From positions 6,621,409 through 6,685,408 of the forward strand of contig CM073328.1 in NCBI GenBank assembly GCA_037043015.1: a stretch of DNA of 64,000 bases, written 5' to 3'. The notes under the pieces are model-generated. The model did no database searches. It saw only the letters and a list, made by a program, of their open reading frames with translations, and was not told the origin of the DNA. A program made the translations under genes and the position numbers. The stretch comes from Bryum argenteum. Its lineage: Eukaryota; Streptophyta; Bryopsida; Bryales; Bryaceae. Each line of letters starts with the position of its first letter. The stretch's first letter is position 1. Of this stretch, positions 21,123 to 31,943 are shown one piece after another.

Positions 21123-23449
21123 CAGCAGATCCCTTCTCGCCTCGCTCGGCCCTCCCTCCGGAGTCCTCTGCACATCTTCCTCCTTGGTCTTCTCCGGTTC
21201 TGGTACCGGCCCCCCTCGTCTTTTCTCTCCTGCGTCTGATCCCGCTGGCTCCTCCGGTTCTTTATCCGGACTGGCCCCTCCTGGTATGAACGTGTAGTAC
21301 GCCTCCAGCAACCCCTGGGCCCATTCCTGACATTGTAGGAAGGCAACATCCATCTGGTCTCCATACGCCTCTACTACTTCGCGCACCTCATGAGAAGAGA
21401 ATTCTGGTCGCTCCAGGACGCCTGAGTCCCATAACCGGGCCTTCAACAGTGCTTCCCCGGTAGTCTTGACCAAGCCCCGGAAAGAACTGACCTCCTTCCG
21501 GGATGCTTGTGTTAGAGCCTTGATCTTCCTCCTCTGTTCCTTCGTCTTCCGGTGATACTCGAGGAGAGTGAGAGCAGTCTCTCTAGCCCATGCCTCCAAT
21601 GCCTTCTTCTCCTCCCGCAGCTTTCATACTTCATCCGAAAGGGCAGCCACATTCCTCACCCGAAGTAGAGTGCCAATCTCGTTGACAGCTGAGAGTATGG
21701 GCTTCAGCTCCTCCTCGTCTTTGGCCATAGAGTCCCGGATTTGGCTGTCGAGGGTGGCTCTTGTGCGAGAGAACACCCGATCAGGTAGTCTCACATCCGG
21801 GAAGTTGGTCTGTCGGGGTGGATTCTTCCGCCGATATGTCCGCTCGAAAGGACTTCGGGAGGGGCTGACCACATCCTTCCCTTTCCGGATTCTCTCCTGG
21901 TCCTCCTTACTCTCCGGTTTGTCCTTCTCCTGCTGGTTTGGTACAGCTTCGCTCTCCGGTTCAACCTCCTCCGGTTGGGTTGGCACAGACTCCCTCTCCG
22001 GTTCGTCCTCGTTGGTACGATCGAGGTCTGGCATTTCTTCCCTGGACAGGTCCTCTCCTTCTACCGGATTTGGGGCAGGTTCCTCTTCTGAACCGGTCAT
22101 GTCCTCCTCCATGCCCTGAGCCTCCTCGAAACGCACCTGCTTCGCAACCTGTCGTTTCGACCTTCGCACCAGTTTTCTTCCCTGGGCTCTCTTCTCCCTC
22201 CTTATCCGGTCCTTCTCTTGCTTGGCAGCCTCCGCGTACTGGGCCCGGCGGTTGAGTGGGGGTGGTCTTCCTTCTCTTTCGGCCTCCCCGGGTACTGTAC
22301 CCACCGTCATCATCCGACAGGTCGATCACTGTCCGCTCTTCCGGGGGTTGGCTCTCCCCTGCACCTCCTTCTTCTTCCGGTTGTGCTGCTCCCTCCTCAT
22401 TCTCTCCAGCAGCCTCCTCCTCGTGCATGTCCTCATCACCATCAGAGTCCTCCCCGGAATCGCTTTCCGGTTCTTCACTGGCATGCCTCCCCCGGAGTAT
22501 TCGCTGCTGTTTGGTCTCCCACTCGTCCGTCTCGCTCTGGGTGAGGCAACCGTACCTGGCGTAGAGGTGGAAGAGGAAAGGTCCGAGGGGCCACGGCTTG
22601 GTACCTCCCAGTTTGCCGACTTCCCGGTTGATCACCTCGTCCAGGATAATCCCCCAACCGTACTCTCCTTTACCCGAGTGTGACTCCAAGATCGCCCCTC
22701 GCCAACTTCATGGTGCATGTCGTGGGCTTATCCGGGTTGAAGATGGGCACCATGAATCGGAGAAGCTGTCTCTCTCTCCGGTTGATGCAGCTGTCCACCT
22801 TGAATCCGTCATGGTCGCTTGGTGGTGATGCGAACTTCCTCCTCAGACCCTCATGCCCTCGTGTCGGTGCAAAACCGTAGGGATGCTCCGCGAAATCATA
22901 GACGTGCCTCCATGTTTCCGGGCTCCAGTCCTGGAATCGCGCCCGGATAGGGTGATCAGCGAATTCCCGGTTGGACGCCTCCTGCGCTACTTCCAGCAAC
23001 ATGATGTCGTTCGTCAGGTCCCACGGAACCCTAATTAGGTTCCCACACCCCATCCGGACCAGATCGTTCTCCAATTCCTCCAGTCGAACCGGATTCGTGG
23101 GAATCGCCGGTTGGACCTTGCGGGTGACAATCGGCGTCCCGGGAGTCTACAAGGGGTACTTCCGCTCCGGCGCCATCGCCTCCCAAGCTCGTCTCTTCTT
23201 GTGCGTCCTCACCATCGTCTTGCGGGGTCGATTTCGAGGAAAACTTGGCGGATCGGCGCTCTCTCCAAAATTTGGCAATGCAAACACGGGAATGGCAGCG
23301 CGATTTCTACTACCGACAGATGGTGAAATTGAACAGTGCGCTACCCAAATGGCGGCGGCCCATTTAAGGGTTCGCGGCCTGACCGGGTCCAGCCCGGGTC
23401 CGGTCATCCTACCCGGTTCCCGCCCCGGTTTCCAATTCCGGTTGTCCAT
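21123..23449 (-). pseudogene. F-family repeat ORF, copy 3 (longest copy, with stops and frameshifts)
   Basis: Reading 23449 to 21123 gives one long protein of roughly 750 residues in pieces. The N-terminus is basic, then a TAG near 23145. A folded-looking domain follows (VYDFAEHPYGFAPTRG, DHDGFKVDSCINRRERQLL, RFMVPIFNPDKP, GKGEYGWGIILDEVINREVG, KPWPLGPFLFHLYARYGCLT). After it come an acidic stretch with VIDLSDDDGGYS and RKRRK, a long Glu/Arg/Pro-rich region, and a helical C-terminal part (KEQRRKIKALTQ, EWAQGLLEAYYTFIPGG). Frame changes fall near 22690 and 22260, and a TGA near 21625. The 3' end is cut by the LTR ending at 21122. I do not recognise the domain. A remote link to plant-transposon-associated domains is only a guess. 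VIDLSDDD matches a SUMO-interacting motif. Confidence 0.6.
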
Positions 23450-23563
23450 CCCGAGAACTCTAACAATCTCTACTTCTGCTCCTGCACTCTCTACCAGACT
23501 GCTAGGCGTGAAATGACAGCCTATGGCACCTCCTGTCCACCTTTATAGCAATCTGTCCTACCA

Positions 23564-25536
23564 CTAGCTAACCCTAACTACTAAAAAGTCACTTTCTGGA
23601 GAACGAGGTTCGACATCTACAATCGTACGATTTGCTCTCTCCGCCACTCCATTTTTGTTGTGGTGTGTATGGTGTTGATAGTTGCCTTTCGATGCCATTC
23701 GCTTGGAAGAAGCGTTCGAAAGCCTTGGAAGTGAACTCCCCTCCATTGTCCGATCGAAACGCCTTGATCTTGTGCTTCGATTGCTTCTCCACAAGTGCCT
23801 TGAACTCCACAAACTTGGCAAACACCTCTCCCTTGGACTTCATCACATACACCCACACTTTTCTAGAGAAATCATCGATAAAAGTCACAAAGTCCAAACA
23901 ACCACCCATGGATATGGTCTTAAATGGACCACACACATCGGAGTGGACTAACTCCAAAAGCTTGCTCGCACGCTGACCTCCCTCACTTGGAAATGGAGTC
24001 CTTGAGAGTTTGCCTTCAATGCATCCCTCACAAACCGCGGAATTGGATGCTCCATCCTTGATTTGCATGCTATTCACTATGCTTTGAAGAGCCTTGACAC
24101 TCTTCACATTCAAATGCCCATAGCTCCAAAGGTGCTGATTGTGGCATTTGAAGTGCCACATTTGCCAAATCATGCATGGAGAAGGGCATTTCATACAAGT
24201 TGCCGTCTCTTGGCAATCTAGCAACCACCTTTCTATTGGCAGTCCTTACAATGCATGCATCATCATCAAATTCCACCTTCAATCCAACAAGAGCAAGCCT
24301 TACCACCGAAATCAAGTTCCTCTTGAATTTGGGAATGTGGAGCACCTCCTTCATGTGGATCTTGTGCTAGACTCCCATCACCATCACCTCCTCAACAATT
24401 TTTCCCACACCAACCGTGTGCACAATGCTATCATCTCCCAAGTGCACATTGCGTGGTGGTAATATTACCTCATATGTTTGAAACGCGGCCCTATGCGACG
24501 TCATGTGCTTGGTTGCTCCCGAATCCATGATCCACTTCGCCATGGTATTGTCATCTCCGTCATTGCATGCAAAGGCATGCTCCTCCTCAATGTGGTAGTC
24601 ACTTGCAACACTTGCGCTAAGAAACGCATAATCCGTCTCGTTGTCGTTGTTGCTTGCAACATTAGCACTCTCCTTGTCCTTCTTCTTGTTTAAGAAGCAA
24701 TGCCTTGCAATGTGGCCCGGTTTGCCACAATTGAAGCACAACCTCGGGCCATTTTGCATCCGCCCTTTGTTTTGGGCCGCCACCAACGTTGCCTCACCGC
24801 TTTAAGCACCCTTCTCCTTCCTCTTGGAGACTTCATGCATCAACCTTGACACTACAAACTCTATCTTAAGGTCAGCAATGTTCAAGGTCTCTAAAGTAGT
24901 GATCAAGTGCTCAAACGAAGGTGGCAAACTATCAAGCAACGTCATGACAATATCATCCTCCCTCATGGGCACTTCCAAGCAAGCGAGTTGGTCCGCAAGT
25001 GCCTTGATGTTGTTGATGTGCTCCAAAAGGTCAGCCCCTTCGTCCATCTTGATTGTGAAGAACTTGCGCCTTAAGAAGAGGATGTTGGACAAGCTTCTTG
25101 TCTGGTGGATGTTACAAAGCATGCTCCATGCTTCCGCTGGACCCTTACAACTCTTGATGTGCGCAAGTTGCGCCTCCACCAAGTTAAGCCCAATCATGGA
25201 CATGGCCTTGCGCACCCTCCTTTGGTACTCCTTTTTGTCCTTCTCACTTGCATTAGATGGTGGCGCCTCCTACATGCCTTCAACAATCTCCCACAAGTCC
25301 ATTGTGGAGAGCGCCAAGTTCATCTTAAACTTCCAAAGGTTGAAGTTGGTGCCATTGAACTTCTCAAGCACCCTAACACTCTCACCCTCCAAAGAATTAC
25401 CTCCAAACACCTCCAAATGGTTGCAAACACCTCTAAATGACTCCAAGGGCACCTCCAAAGCTCCAAGAGACTCCAAGAAGTGAAAATGAGCTCTACATGT
25501 GCAAGCATCACCTCCTCGACCTCCCCAAGCCTCCAA
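23564..25536 (-). pseudogene. Ty1/copia gag-protease-integrase remnant
   Basis: Domains run in copia order on the - strand. Gag (25536-24802) has FNGTNFNLWKFKMNLAL and LVEAQLAHIKSCKGPAEAW (UBN2-type). The CCHC zinc knuckle CFNCGKPGHIARHC is near 24730. The aspartic protease start is WIMDSGATKHMT (about 24540). The pre-integrase segment has VLHIPKFKRNLISV (about 24350) and CEGCIEGKL. The integrase core (24010-23640) keeps its catalytic triad region in HSDVCGPF, FRSDNGGEFTSKAF and, after a frameshift, NGVAERANRT. In-frame stops lie at 25270, 24802 and 24367, with frameshifts near 24120 and 23660. Reverse transcriptase and RNase H are missing, so the element is truncated at about 23590, where it meets the F-family region. 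Confidence 0.88.
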
Positions 25537-25927
25537 AAGTACTCAAACTCAACCTCACTACAAGAGTAGTGGGCCCATAACCTATTGAATCTCAATAGAG
25601 GGAGAGAATGAATATAAAACAATCAAAGCTTACACACAAGGTAGAGCAATGAATGCTTGAATGAGATATTGCCTTCTTTCAAAGGCCTTTACTTATACTA
25701 CCTCAATGACACCATCCTAGTGCCTTCTTGTACAACTTCCAAGTGCTTTCGGCCCACATGGTTTACATGTGTGCCTCTCTATACTTACCCACCACCTACT
25801 TGTCTTTCCTTTCTTATCTTTACCTCCTAAAGTCAACACAAGTGGGCTCGTCCTTATCCTCTTATCTTCTAACTCATCTAAGCCACTAGGAACTTAACTT
25901 TGCTCTAATAAACTACGAGCAATCTAA
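25537..25927 (-). other. Probable 5' leader and LTR of the copia remnant
   Basis: It lies immediately 5' of gag and has no coding potential. A GTTATGGGCCCACTACTC stretch on the - strand (about 25565-25585) could lie near the primer-binding site. I cannot match it to a tRNA end or find the second LTR, so the boundary is a guess. Confidence 0.3.
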
Positions 25928-25931
25928 TCTT

Positions 25932-26031
25932 CAACGGTGATCTTTCTTGGTTGGCGTGTTCAACTTTCGAAAGTCTACACAAATGCGTAGTGCGCCGTTT
26001 TTCTTTGGGATGATTACAATCACGCCGCTAA
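25932..26031 (-). pseudogene. Ty3/gypsy reverse transcriptase fragment
   Basis: The - strand reads SGVIVIIPKKNGALRIC followed by VDFRKLNTPTKKDH, the first conserved block of gypsy reverse transcriptases (PKK(N/D)G..R.CVDYR.LN). It is about 33 codons, open, ending in a stop. No other RT block is adjacent, so it is an isolated fragment next to the copia remnant. Confidence 0.75.
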
Positions 26032-26069
26032 ATGTCATTGATGATGATCGTTATTAAGACTTAAGGCCA

Positions 26070-26408
26070 ATGTGGCTGGCGAGGGCCATAACAAATCCTA
26101 GTCCGGATCCAGGTCATATGCACATGATCGAAATTCAATATTGGATGCCTGCTGCTTCTGAACGACACATTAATATGGAAACATATGAAGGATGGGACAC
26201 AAAAAAAGGGAACTCATGGCGAGAAGATCGGTTTATCAACCCAACATGGTCTAGTATAAGTTGTATCATGACGGCTTGGAAGCGACGTTTTCGGGAGGGA
26301 ACTTCAGATCCAAAGGTGGCAATACCAAAACCTCAAATTGACATCATCAAGGCATCCGTAGCAGCTTATTCAAGTGACTCTGAACAAGACGCTTCTATCG
26401 CGGAATGA
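26070..26408 (+). CDS. Orphan ORF, 112 aa, unknown
   Basis: An open frame from an ATG to a TGA that I do not recognise. It is rich in Trp and charged residues (NSWREDRFINPTW, IMTAWKRRFREGTSD) and ends in an acidic Ser/Asp tail (SSDSEQDAS). Composition looks protein-like rather than random, which suggests a last exon or a remnant of a mobile-element protein. There is no promoter or intron evidence. Confidence 0.3.
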   Translation: MWLARAITNPSPDPGHMHMIEIQYWMPAASERHINMETYEGWDTKKGNSWREDRFINPTWSSISCIMTAWKRRFREGTSDPKVAIPKPQIDIIKASVAAYSSDSEQDASIAE

Positions 26409-27969
26409 TGTATCATTTACAGATGTAGTGGTTCGTTTTTGTTGTTCAGTGAGGCAAAGATTAGACTTTGGATTTCCTTGTTTTGAGATAAATAATTAGT
26501 TCAGAGATATATTAGTTGTTGTAGTTATAGGGTTTGACAAAGACTTAACTTTGCATATTCTTGTTTTGAAATGCTTGAGAATATTCCCATGCGAATGCAT
26601 TTAGGAACGCCATAAGTGTGGTTTGGAGACGATGGCCTACGATTATTTGAAATGAAATGGAGTAAGTCACTGACAGATGTTATCTTAAAAAGATTTAAAC
26701 ATTTCAGAGTCTTGTTTTAACAACTTGTCTCAGTTTAATGAACAAATTTTAAGTGTTATTGAAACATAGTTTATGAAATTTCTGAGTCTCATTTTAATGA
26801 TTTGTCCCAATTTGATGAACTAATTTTTATAATATAAATATAGATGGGATTAAAATGAGACTTAAACTTGTCTCATTTTAACAAATAAGGCCTTTAAATA
26901 AAATCAAAAATTTGTTGAACATTATCCTAAGATCACCTTTCTGTAAAATAAAATCATGAAAAACGATTCTTTATTCAAAACAAATGCTTGGATTTTAGTG
27001 AAACATGTCCTATGTCCTAAAGCAAGAAAATGTTACAAAAAACTATGCCATGAATTTGTATTGCCTTAGATTGCAATAAGGCTTCTACCACAAATAAGAG
27101 ACTTCATATGGAATCTAGCTTAACAAATTTTGTCATGAACGGAGTTTGGATGAAGAAAACATGACTCTCCAATGGTTGGGGGCCCTCTTTAAAAGAAGCA
27201 CAACTTTTCAAAGACTTTTTGTAAATTGAGTGCAATCACGTTCAATGAGGGTAATTTTAAATGGTGATGATTAGTGATATTGAAAGGAAAGAGTGATATC
27301 ATGAGGAAACTAACATTGCTCTATATAGTGGCATTCACGAGGCGGTGCACCAGGCACGAATACTCGAGAGTTCCCAAGAGATTTGGACGCAGCAGGCGGG
27401 ACGTTGAACATATTCGGTACAATTTCTAGTATTAAGAGTTTTTCAAAATGTGATTATGTAGTTTCTGTCGTGATGTTTCTCGCCGTCTGGAATGAAGTTC
27501 CTGAGTTCATGGGTATGGAGGTGAAAAGAGAGCTCGGTGAATGCAGTTGATTTTCCAGTCGATTGACTTGCTCTTAGTTGTCAGTAATTGTTGCAATTTT
27601 TAGATCATTCCCATCTTGTTCGTTAGCATTACAACCTATTTGGCAGTCGTCTTTATCCGAATTCATGAGGTCAGCGGATTTCGGTTGTGCTTGCTGGACG
27701 TGGAAGCAGACTGCTACAGTTTCTGGTGAGAGTTCTTACAACTTAATGTAATCTCTGTGGTGTGTAGCCGTATCGACGACAGTTCGTTAGTTGCGATTGA
27801 AGATAACGGTCGACCTGAAAGATTAGATGGTGGTGGTCATGACGGAGTACGTTCCATTCGATTAGACGGCGGAACCGAGTCGTGTGGTGGACTATGTTTC
27901 GGGTTCGTGGTGGTCTGGGCTCTTGCAGAGCGACTTGTAGGGCCCATGGGACATCCAGTGCCTTGAAAT
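26409..27969. other. Non-coding, AT-rich, with old repeat debris
   Basis: No supported gene. Near 26705-26890 a TCTCATTTTAA/TTAAAATGAGA theme recurs in both orientations, which may be a worn MITE. Near 27120-27160 a short segment (GTCATGAACGGAGTTTGGATGAAGAA) resembles part of the 1.09-kb CACTA element at 12507-12535. Confidence 0.35.
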
Positions 27970-28213
27970 TATTGATGATCACCACTACTCCGTGAGGTTC
28001 ATTGTAGCGCCATGCTTTGCTTTCGAGAGGCTGACCGTTACTTGGGATCGCCACTTGGACCCGTTGAGTTGGACCTATCAGCAGGAGCCCACCCTCACTG
28101 GAATTTACACTGTGACATATTTTGATGATTGGTTGGGCCTGTTCACTTTGGTGTACAAGGTCTCATATCCGGACTTTCGGCACCTCATTTCCATGGATGT
28201 GATTTGCATTTAG
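27970..28213 (+). CDS. Possible orphan exon, about 80 codons, unknown
   Basis: An open frame reads EIIDDHHYSVRFIVAPCFAF, then ERLTVTWDRHLDPLSWTYQQ, then YFDDWLGLFTLVYKVSYPDF and a stop. It looks coding by composition but I recognise no family. CCATGGGACATCCAG just upstream could serve as an acceptor. A real terminal exon or a pseudogene fragment are both possible. Confidence 0.25.
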
Positions 28214-29635
28214 TGTAGCACTTGGAGCTCGTACACACAGTTTATTCCATTGCATAAATCGCAAAAATGCTTTGTTTTTAGCGTTCTTCTTCTTCGTTTT
28301 CGTTCTCATTTGGTACTGTTACGTACCGACTCGACGCACATTTTAGAGACAGTGCGTATTTGCATATTCATATATTGAGCGTAGGAGTACTGTATGTGGG
28401 GTTGATATTGTAGGTTCAGAGAGTCAATTTTAAATGGAATCCGATGTTGATGTAAAATACATTTCCTGAAATATAGTGAAACATGTAGACCGGATTACGT
28501 GTTGATATGCATTTGTTAACGATGGGTGAATACGGGTTGCAGTCTTTATAATAGTATGGCTTGATTACTGGGAATGAATTGAAGTTGTATCATTGTACTT
28601 GAAGCACACTTGAAGTTTGGTCGATTTTGCAACTACGCGACTCAGGTTTAAGCTAGAGAAGTTGAGTGAGTTTTAGCATGATCACTTTTCATAATCCTGA
28701 TTACTCAGATATGAGTCAATGGATTCTGCTACTTGGAATCTGAACATGGAGCTGTTATTTTGGACATAAATCTCTTACATCATATCGGACATGTAATTTC
28801 AATTAACATTTTAGGACACAATTCTTACTTGTGTTTATAAGATTTTACAGTTGGAAGTCTAAAAATAGTATGGAAAAGGATATTTACGGGTTAAAATCTA
28901 TCACTTGGCTAGTATTAGAAGTCAACCATTTGACACTTGAGTTGTCCTATGTTATGGAAATACTTTATCCTAGATATGATATTGCATGCGAATACAATGA
29001 TAATGCACTAAATATATAAAAACCCTAATTATTGTGGATCAAGCTACTAAAACATGCTTGAATTGGATTCTCCTTGAATTTGTAGATGCTCTCAATTTAA
29101 ATCTCAAAGTATATCCATAGAAAGTGACAATTTTTTTCGTTCTTAGAACATAATTGGCTACATTTAGACTATCATGAAAGAAACAATATTAATTCATACT
29201 AAGAAACAACATCTATAGTTCTATACTAAGACTTTTGTCACCCTCTAAGTACGACACAATAGCTCCTTAGAGACATCAAGTTAATTAGTGTGAGATGAGT
29301 ATGGAAATATTACTCTCACTACTCAACAAAGAATAGTTACTTATATTCCTCCTATTTGTACTCACTTAACATTATAGCGCATTTTACAAAATCTAGACTT
29401 TTCACTTAATTCTCGACTTTCAAACATGGGAATCTCCCATCTACAAATATAAAACCTGTATTTTTGAGGAATATCTTCACAAAATTTAGATTTTGGAAAT
29501 CATTATGCATTCACATTTGCTACTTTTACACTCTAGACAATGCAGATTCAATTAATGTATCATCAATTTACTTTCCTTCAAAAACGAGATCTCCTGGAAT
29601 GTAATGTTAGCTATTAGTACCCAAGCTAAAGGCAC
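28214..29635. other. No gene seen (AT-rich)
   Basis: AT-rich with only short ORFs on either strand and no domain, repeat array or terminal inverted repeats that I could support. Confidence 0.5.
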
Positions 29636-29885
29636 CACAAGCCTTGGCTTGGTGGTTAGGGCTTAGGCCCCCAATGAGGAGGTCGAGGGTTCTATACCCC
29701 ATGCCGGCGTGGTGCTCACCACTATAGTCCACCCAACTATTGTGGGGGGTCTTCGGACCTTGTTGTATGGATACCTCAAAGCCCTTTGGGGGGATACTAG
29801 GCAGGTGTCGCCCGACGGCGACCCGCTCTCGCAAAACTACCGAGGTTCAGCGCGACCGGGGGTCGCCTTAGCGAGATTTTCTAAA
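29636..29885 (+). mobile_element. SINE-like element with tRNA-derived head
   Basis: The head (about 29640-29712) has an A-box-like TGGCTTGGTGGTTAGGGC and a B-box-like GGTCGAGGGTTCTATACCCC at tRNA spacing. The body includes TATGGATACCTCAAAGCCC, which recurs at 51270-51290, again following a GGGGGTTCTTGATCC piece, so the unit is dispersed. No poly-A tail is seen. The unit runs into a CCCTAAA array at its 3' end. Confidence 0.55.
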
Positions 29886-29914
29886 CCCTAAACCCTAAAC
29901 CCTATATCCTATAT
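29881..29914. repeat. Interstitial telomere-like CCCTAAA repeats
   Basis: About three head-to-tail plant-type CCCTAAA units are followed by degenerate CCTATAT units. They are too short for a telomere and sit at the end of the SINE-like element. Confidence 0.75.
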
Positions 29915-30168
29915 CCTCTAACCGAAACCTTACACTCAAATTTGTATTTTTTGTTAAACTAACGAGGACCCTATAAAACTCTCTATGTCTCACCTCGATT
30001 AAGATAAGTACTCATTTTAGGTTGCCATTGCAATCAATGGTCTTTGTCTTTTATTCAAGTCACCAATTGCACCACTTCAAATTATTAGTACGATTAGTAA
30101 TAGTAGGAAAGCCTGGAGGTTAGTAAAATGCTCAAAAAGTTTGAATAATAGTGGGAAGAATAGTTTGA

Positions 30169-30549
30169 ATGGCTACTGAAGAAGTGGGCTTCGTGCATTC
30201 GAGTATTGGATCCGAAGGAGTAGGTCAGGTCCTCAAAATCTATGACCTCGGGACAAGGAAGTGCGAGAAGAAAAACATCCCGAACACCATCTTTGTCATC
30301 CATGCCTATGGTGACAAAATATACGTGGGCGATATTAAAGAGATACGTGATTGTGTACTTTGAACATATTTAATTGTTACAACATGACCCCTCTCCATCC
30401 ATACGGCGCGGATCGATATTTTCATGATGCAGTCGTTTGATTGTGTGAATTACCAACGAGATGATGACCAATAGTATACATTTGCGAACGATAGGTGTCC
30501 AAGGTGGTTAACAACAACACTTCACATCAATTTCAGTGTTATGGTGAGC
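30169..30549 (+). pseudogene. SF3B3: Splicing factor SF3B3 (SF3b130) fragment
   Basis: The first open part (30169-30363) reads GVGQVLKIYDLGTRK, CEKKNIPNTIFVIHAYGDK and IYVGDIKE. This matches the C-terminal beta-propeller of SF3B3, where the family has (L/V)LR(I/L)YDLGKKKLLRKCENK..PN.I..I and an R(I/V).V.D.QES block. After about 80 bases of unrelated or diverged sequence, 30447-30549 gives NYQRDDDQ-stop-YTFAND and RCPRWLTTT, matching the next block (YRR.ENQL.IFADD, PRWLT). The LLR after the lysines is deleted and a stop replaces Leu. The intact protein is about 1200 residues, so this is a dead fragment. No intron lies inside the first part, but the piece is too short to prove retroposition. 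Confidence 0.7.
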
Positions 30550-30674
30550 AATAATGGGTTGTACCTCTAATCAACCACTGTTGTGAAGAAATACATTGTA
30601 GGCGATGTAATATAATTTTAAACATTTGTAAATCTACTATTCATCTCCGACTTTGTATGTCATTGTAACACTAG

Positions 30675-30885
30675 GCAAGCCTTGCCACGTTTAGGGGTTA
30701 AAAGCTTGGCGTAAACAATCTAAAATTCCAAACAAGGTTTTATAATTTGGATGGGGTTTCCAATTCCCAAATCTTCTATAGAGTGCACAAAGTCTTGAAG
30801 AGAATCATTTTATTAGCGGGGTCATGTCATTGTAGGGAGGAATGCACCATAAACTCATGGATTGGGCTCCTAGGGGTTAGCACAA
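30675..30885. repeat. Partial copy of the TTAACCCCTAAAGG MITE family
   Basis: It ends ATTGGGCTCCTAGGGGTTAG, almost the right end of the element at 53172-53720, and upstream bases (GGATGGGGTTTCCAATTCCC) also resemble that copy. A degenerate TTTAGGGGTTAAAAGC motif occurs near 30690. The left terminal repeat is not clear, so the copy is probably truncated or rearranged. Confidence 0.4.
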
Positions 30886-31067
30886 CGAGATCCAAAAGGT
30901 TGAATAATAGCGGGAAAAAGAGTTTGAATGAAGAGGGAGCGGGAATGGGGCACGATGGGAAGGCTTGGGTGGACCTCCGGTCGCCTGAGGTGGACCGCGG
31001 GTCGCCAAAGGGCGACCGCTCGTAGGGAGGCTGCAAGGGGAAACTCTGCCTCATGAGGCCCCCCACA

Positions 31068-31542
31068 ATGAATCTCTTTGCGTTGAAAGAGGTGCATCGA
31101 TACTCTTGTGAAATTGAATGACTTTGAAATCACTATTAGAATCCATCGTATAAATTGGAAAAAGGAGAAAAGAAGTATAAAATAGAAAAATGAGAAAAGG
31201 AGTCTAGTAAGGCAAGGAGAATATACTTGATATGTTAATATACATGTGTATATATACTCACATAAAAAAGTAAAAGACACAAATTAAAACAATAAAGTAA
31301 AATAATGTCATTCTACCTTCAGATGTTGTAAAAGTAAAAGTATTAGTTTGATTCACTCTCTCTCGTGTCTAGACTCGATTCTTTTACGTTATGATCCATT
31401 CCTTGCATGGCATTGAATTTTGCCCTGATTCTTACGTATGGCTCTCAGTTCTTGCCATGATGATGGTTGCCTTGTGGATGTTGACTCTGTAGCTATGGCC
31501 ATGCCAGGGTTTAGGGTTTAGGGGATGATGAGCTTTTGATTA
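31068..31542 (-). pseudogene. 5' fragment of the Cys-rich gene with its upstream blocks P and T
   Basis: From 31145 down to about 31068 the - strand encodes the first residues of the 180-aa protein (same ATG context as at 5140). It then stops matching, so only the N-terminus is present. The upstream block (31146-31345) and block T (31348-31542) follow as at 4.6-5.6 kb. Block T is cut by the CACTA insertion and resumes at 35559. This is a broken duplicate. Confidence 0.65.
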
Positions 31543-31912
31543 CACTATAAGAAAACCCTGTTTTTTGTGATGTCTTGTGTAATGTTTAATGTATTTTGTG
31601 ATGTCTTACTGTCTTAAAAGATGTCTTCGAAGACGGGAGGATGTCTGTACGTCTAACAAGCACATTTTGGATTGGAGGGGCATGAAGACATCACCAAACA
31701 AAAAGATGTTGGTGAAGACATGGATGTCTTTGAAGACATCCCGATAGACATCAAACTGCCACGTTGGCAAGGGATTTTGGACCAGCAAGATAAAAACGAC
31801 CAAAATTTACCATTGGACAGGGTAAAAAGCATTTCTAATGTTAAAAGAGTAGCTGAATGGGCAACGGTTTTCAAAAGTAGAAAAATAAATTTAAAAAAAA
31901 AATAAAAAAAAA

Positions 31913-31943
<31 letters not shown>

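Noticed and set aside
21568..22683. Several long + strand ORFs (Ser/Pro/Leu-rich) opposite the F-family region
   Set aside because: They are antisense to the F-family coding pieces, which align with the other copies. The + strand frames show no such conservation.
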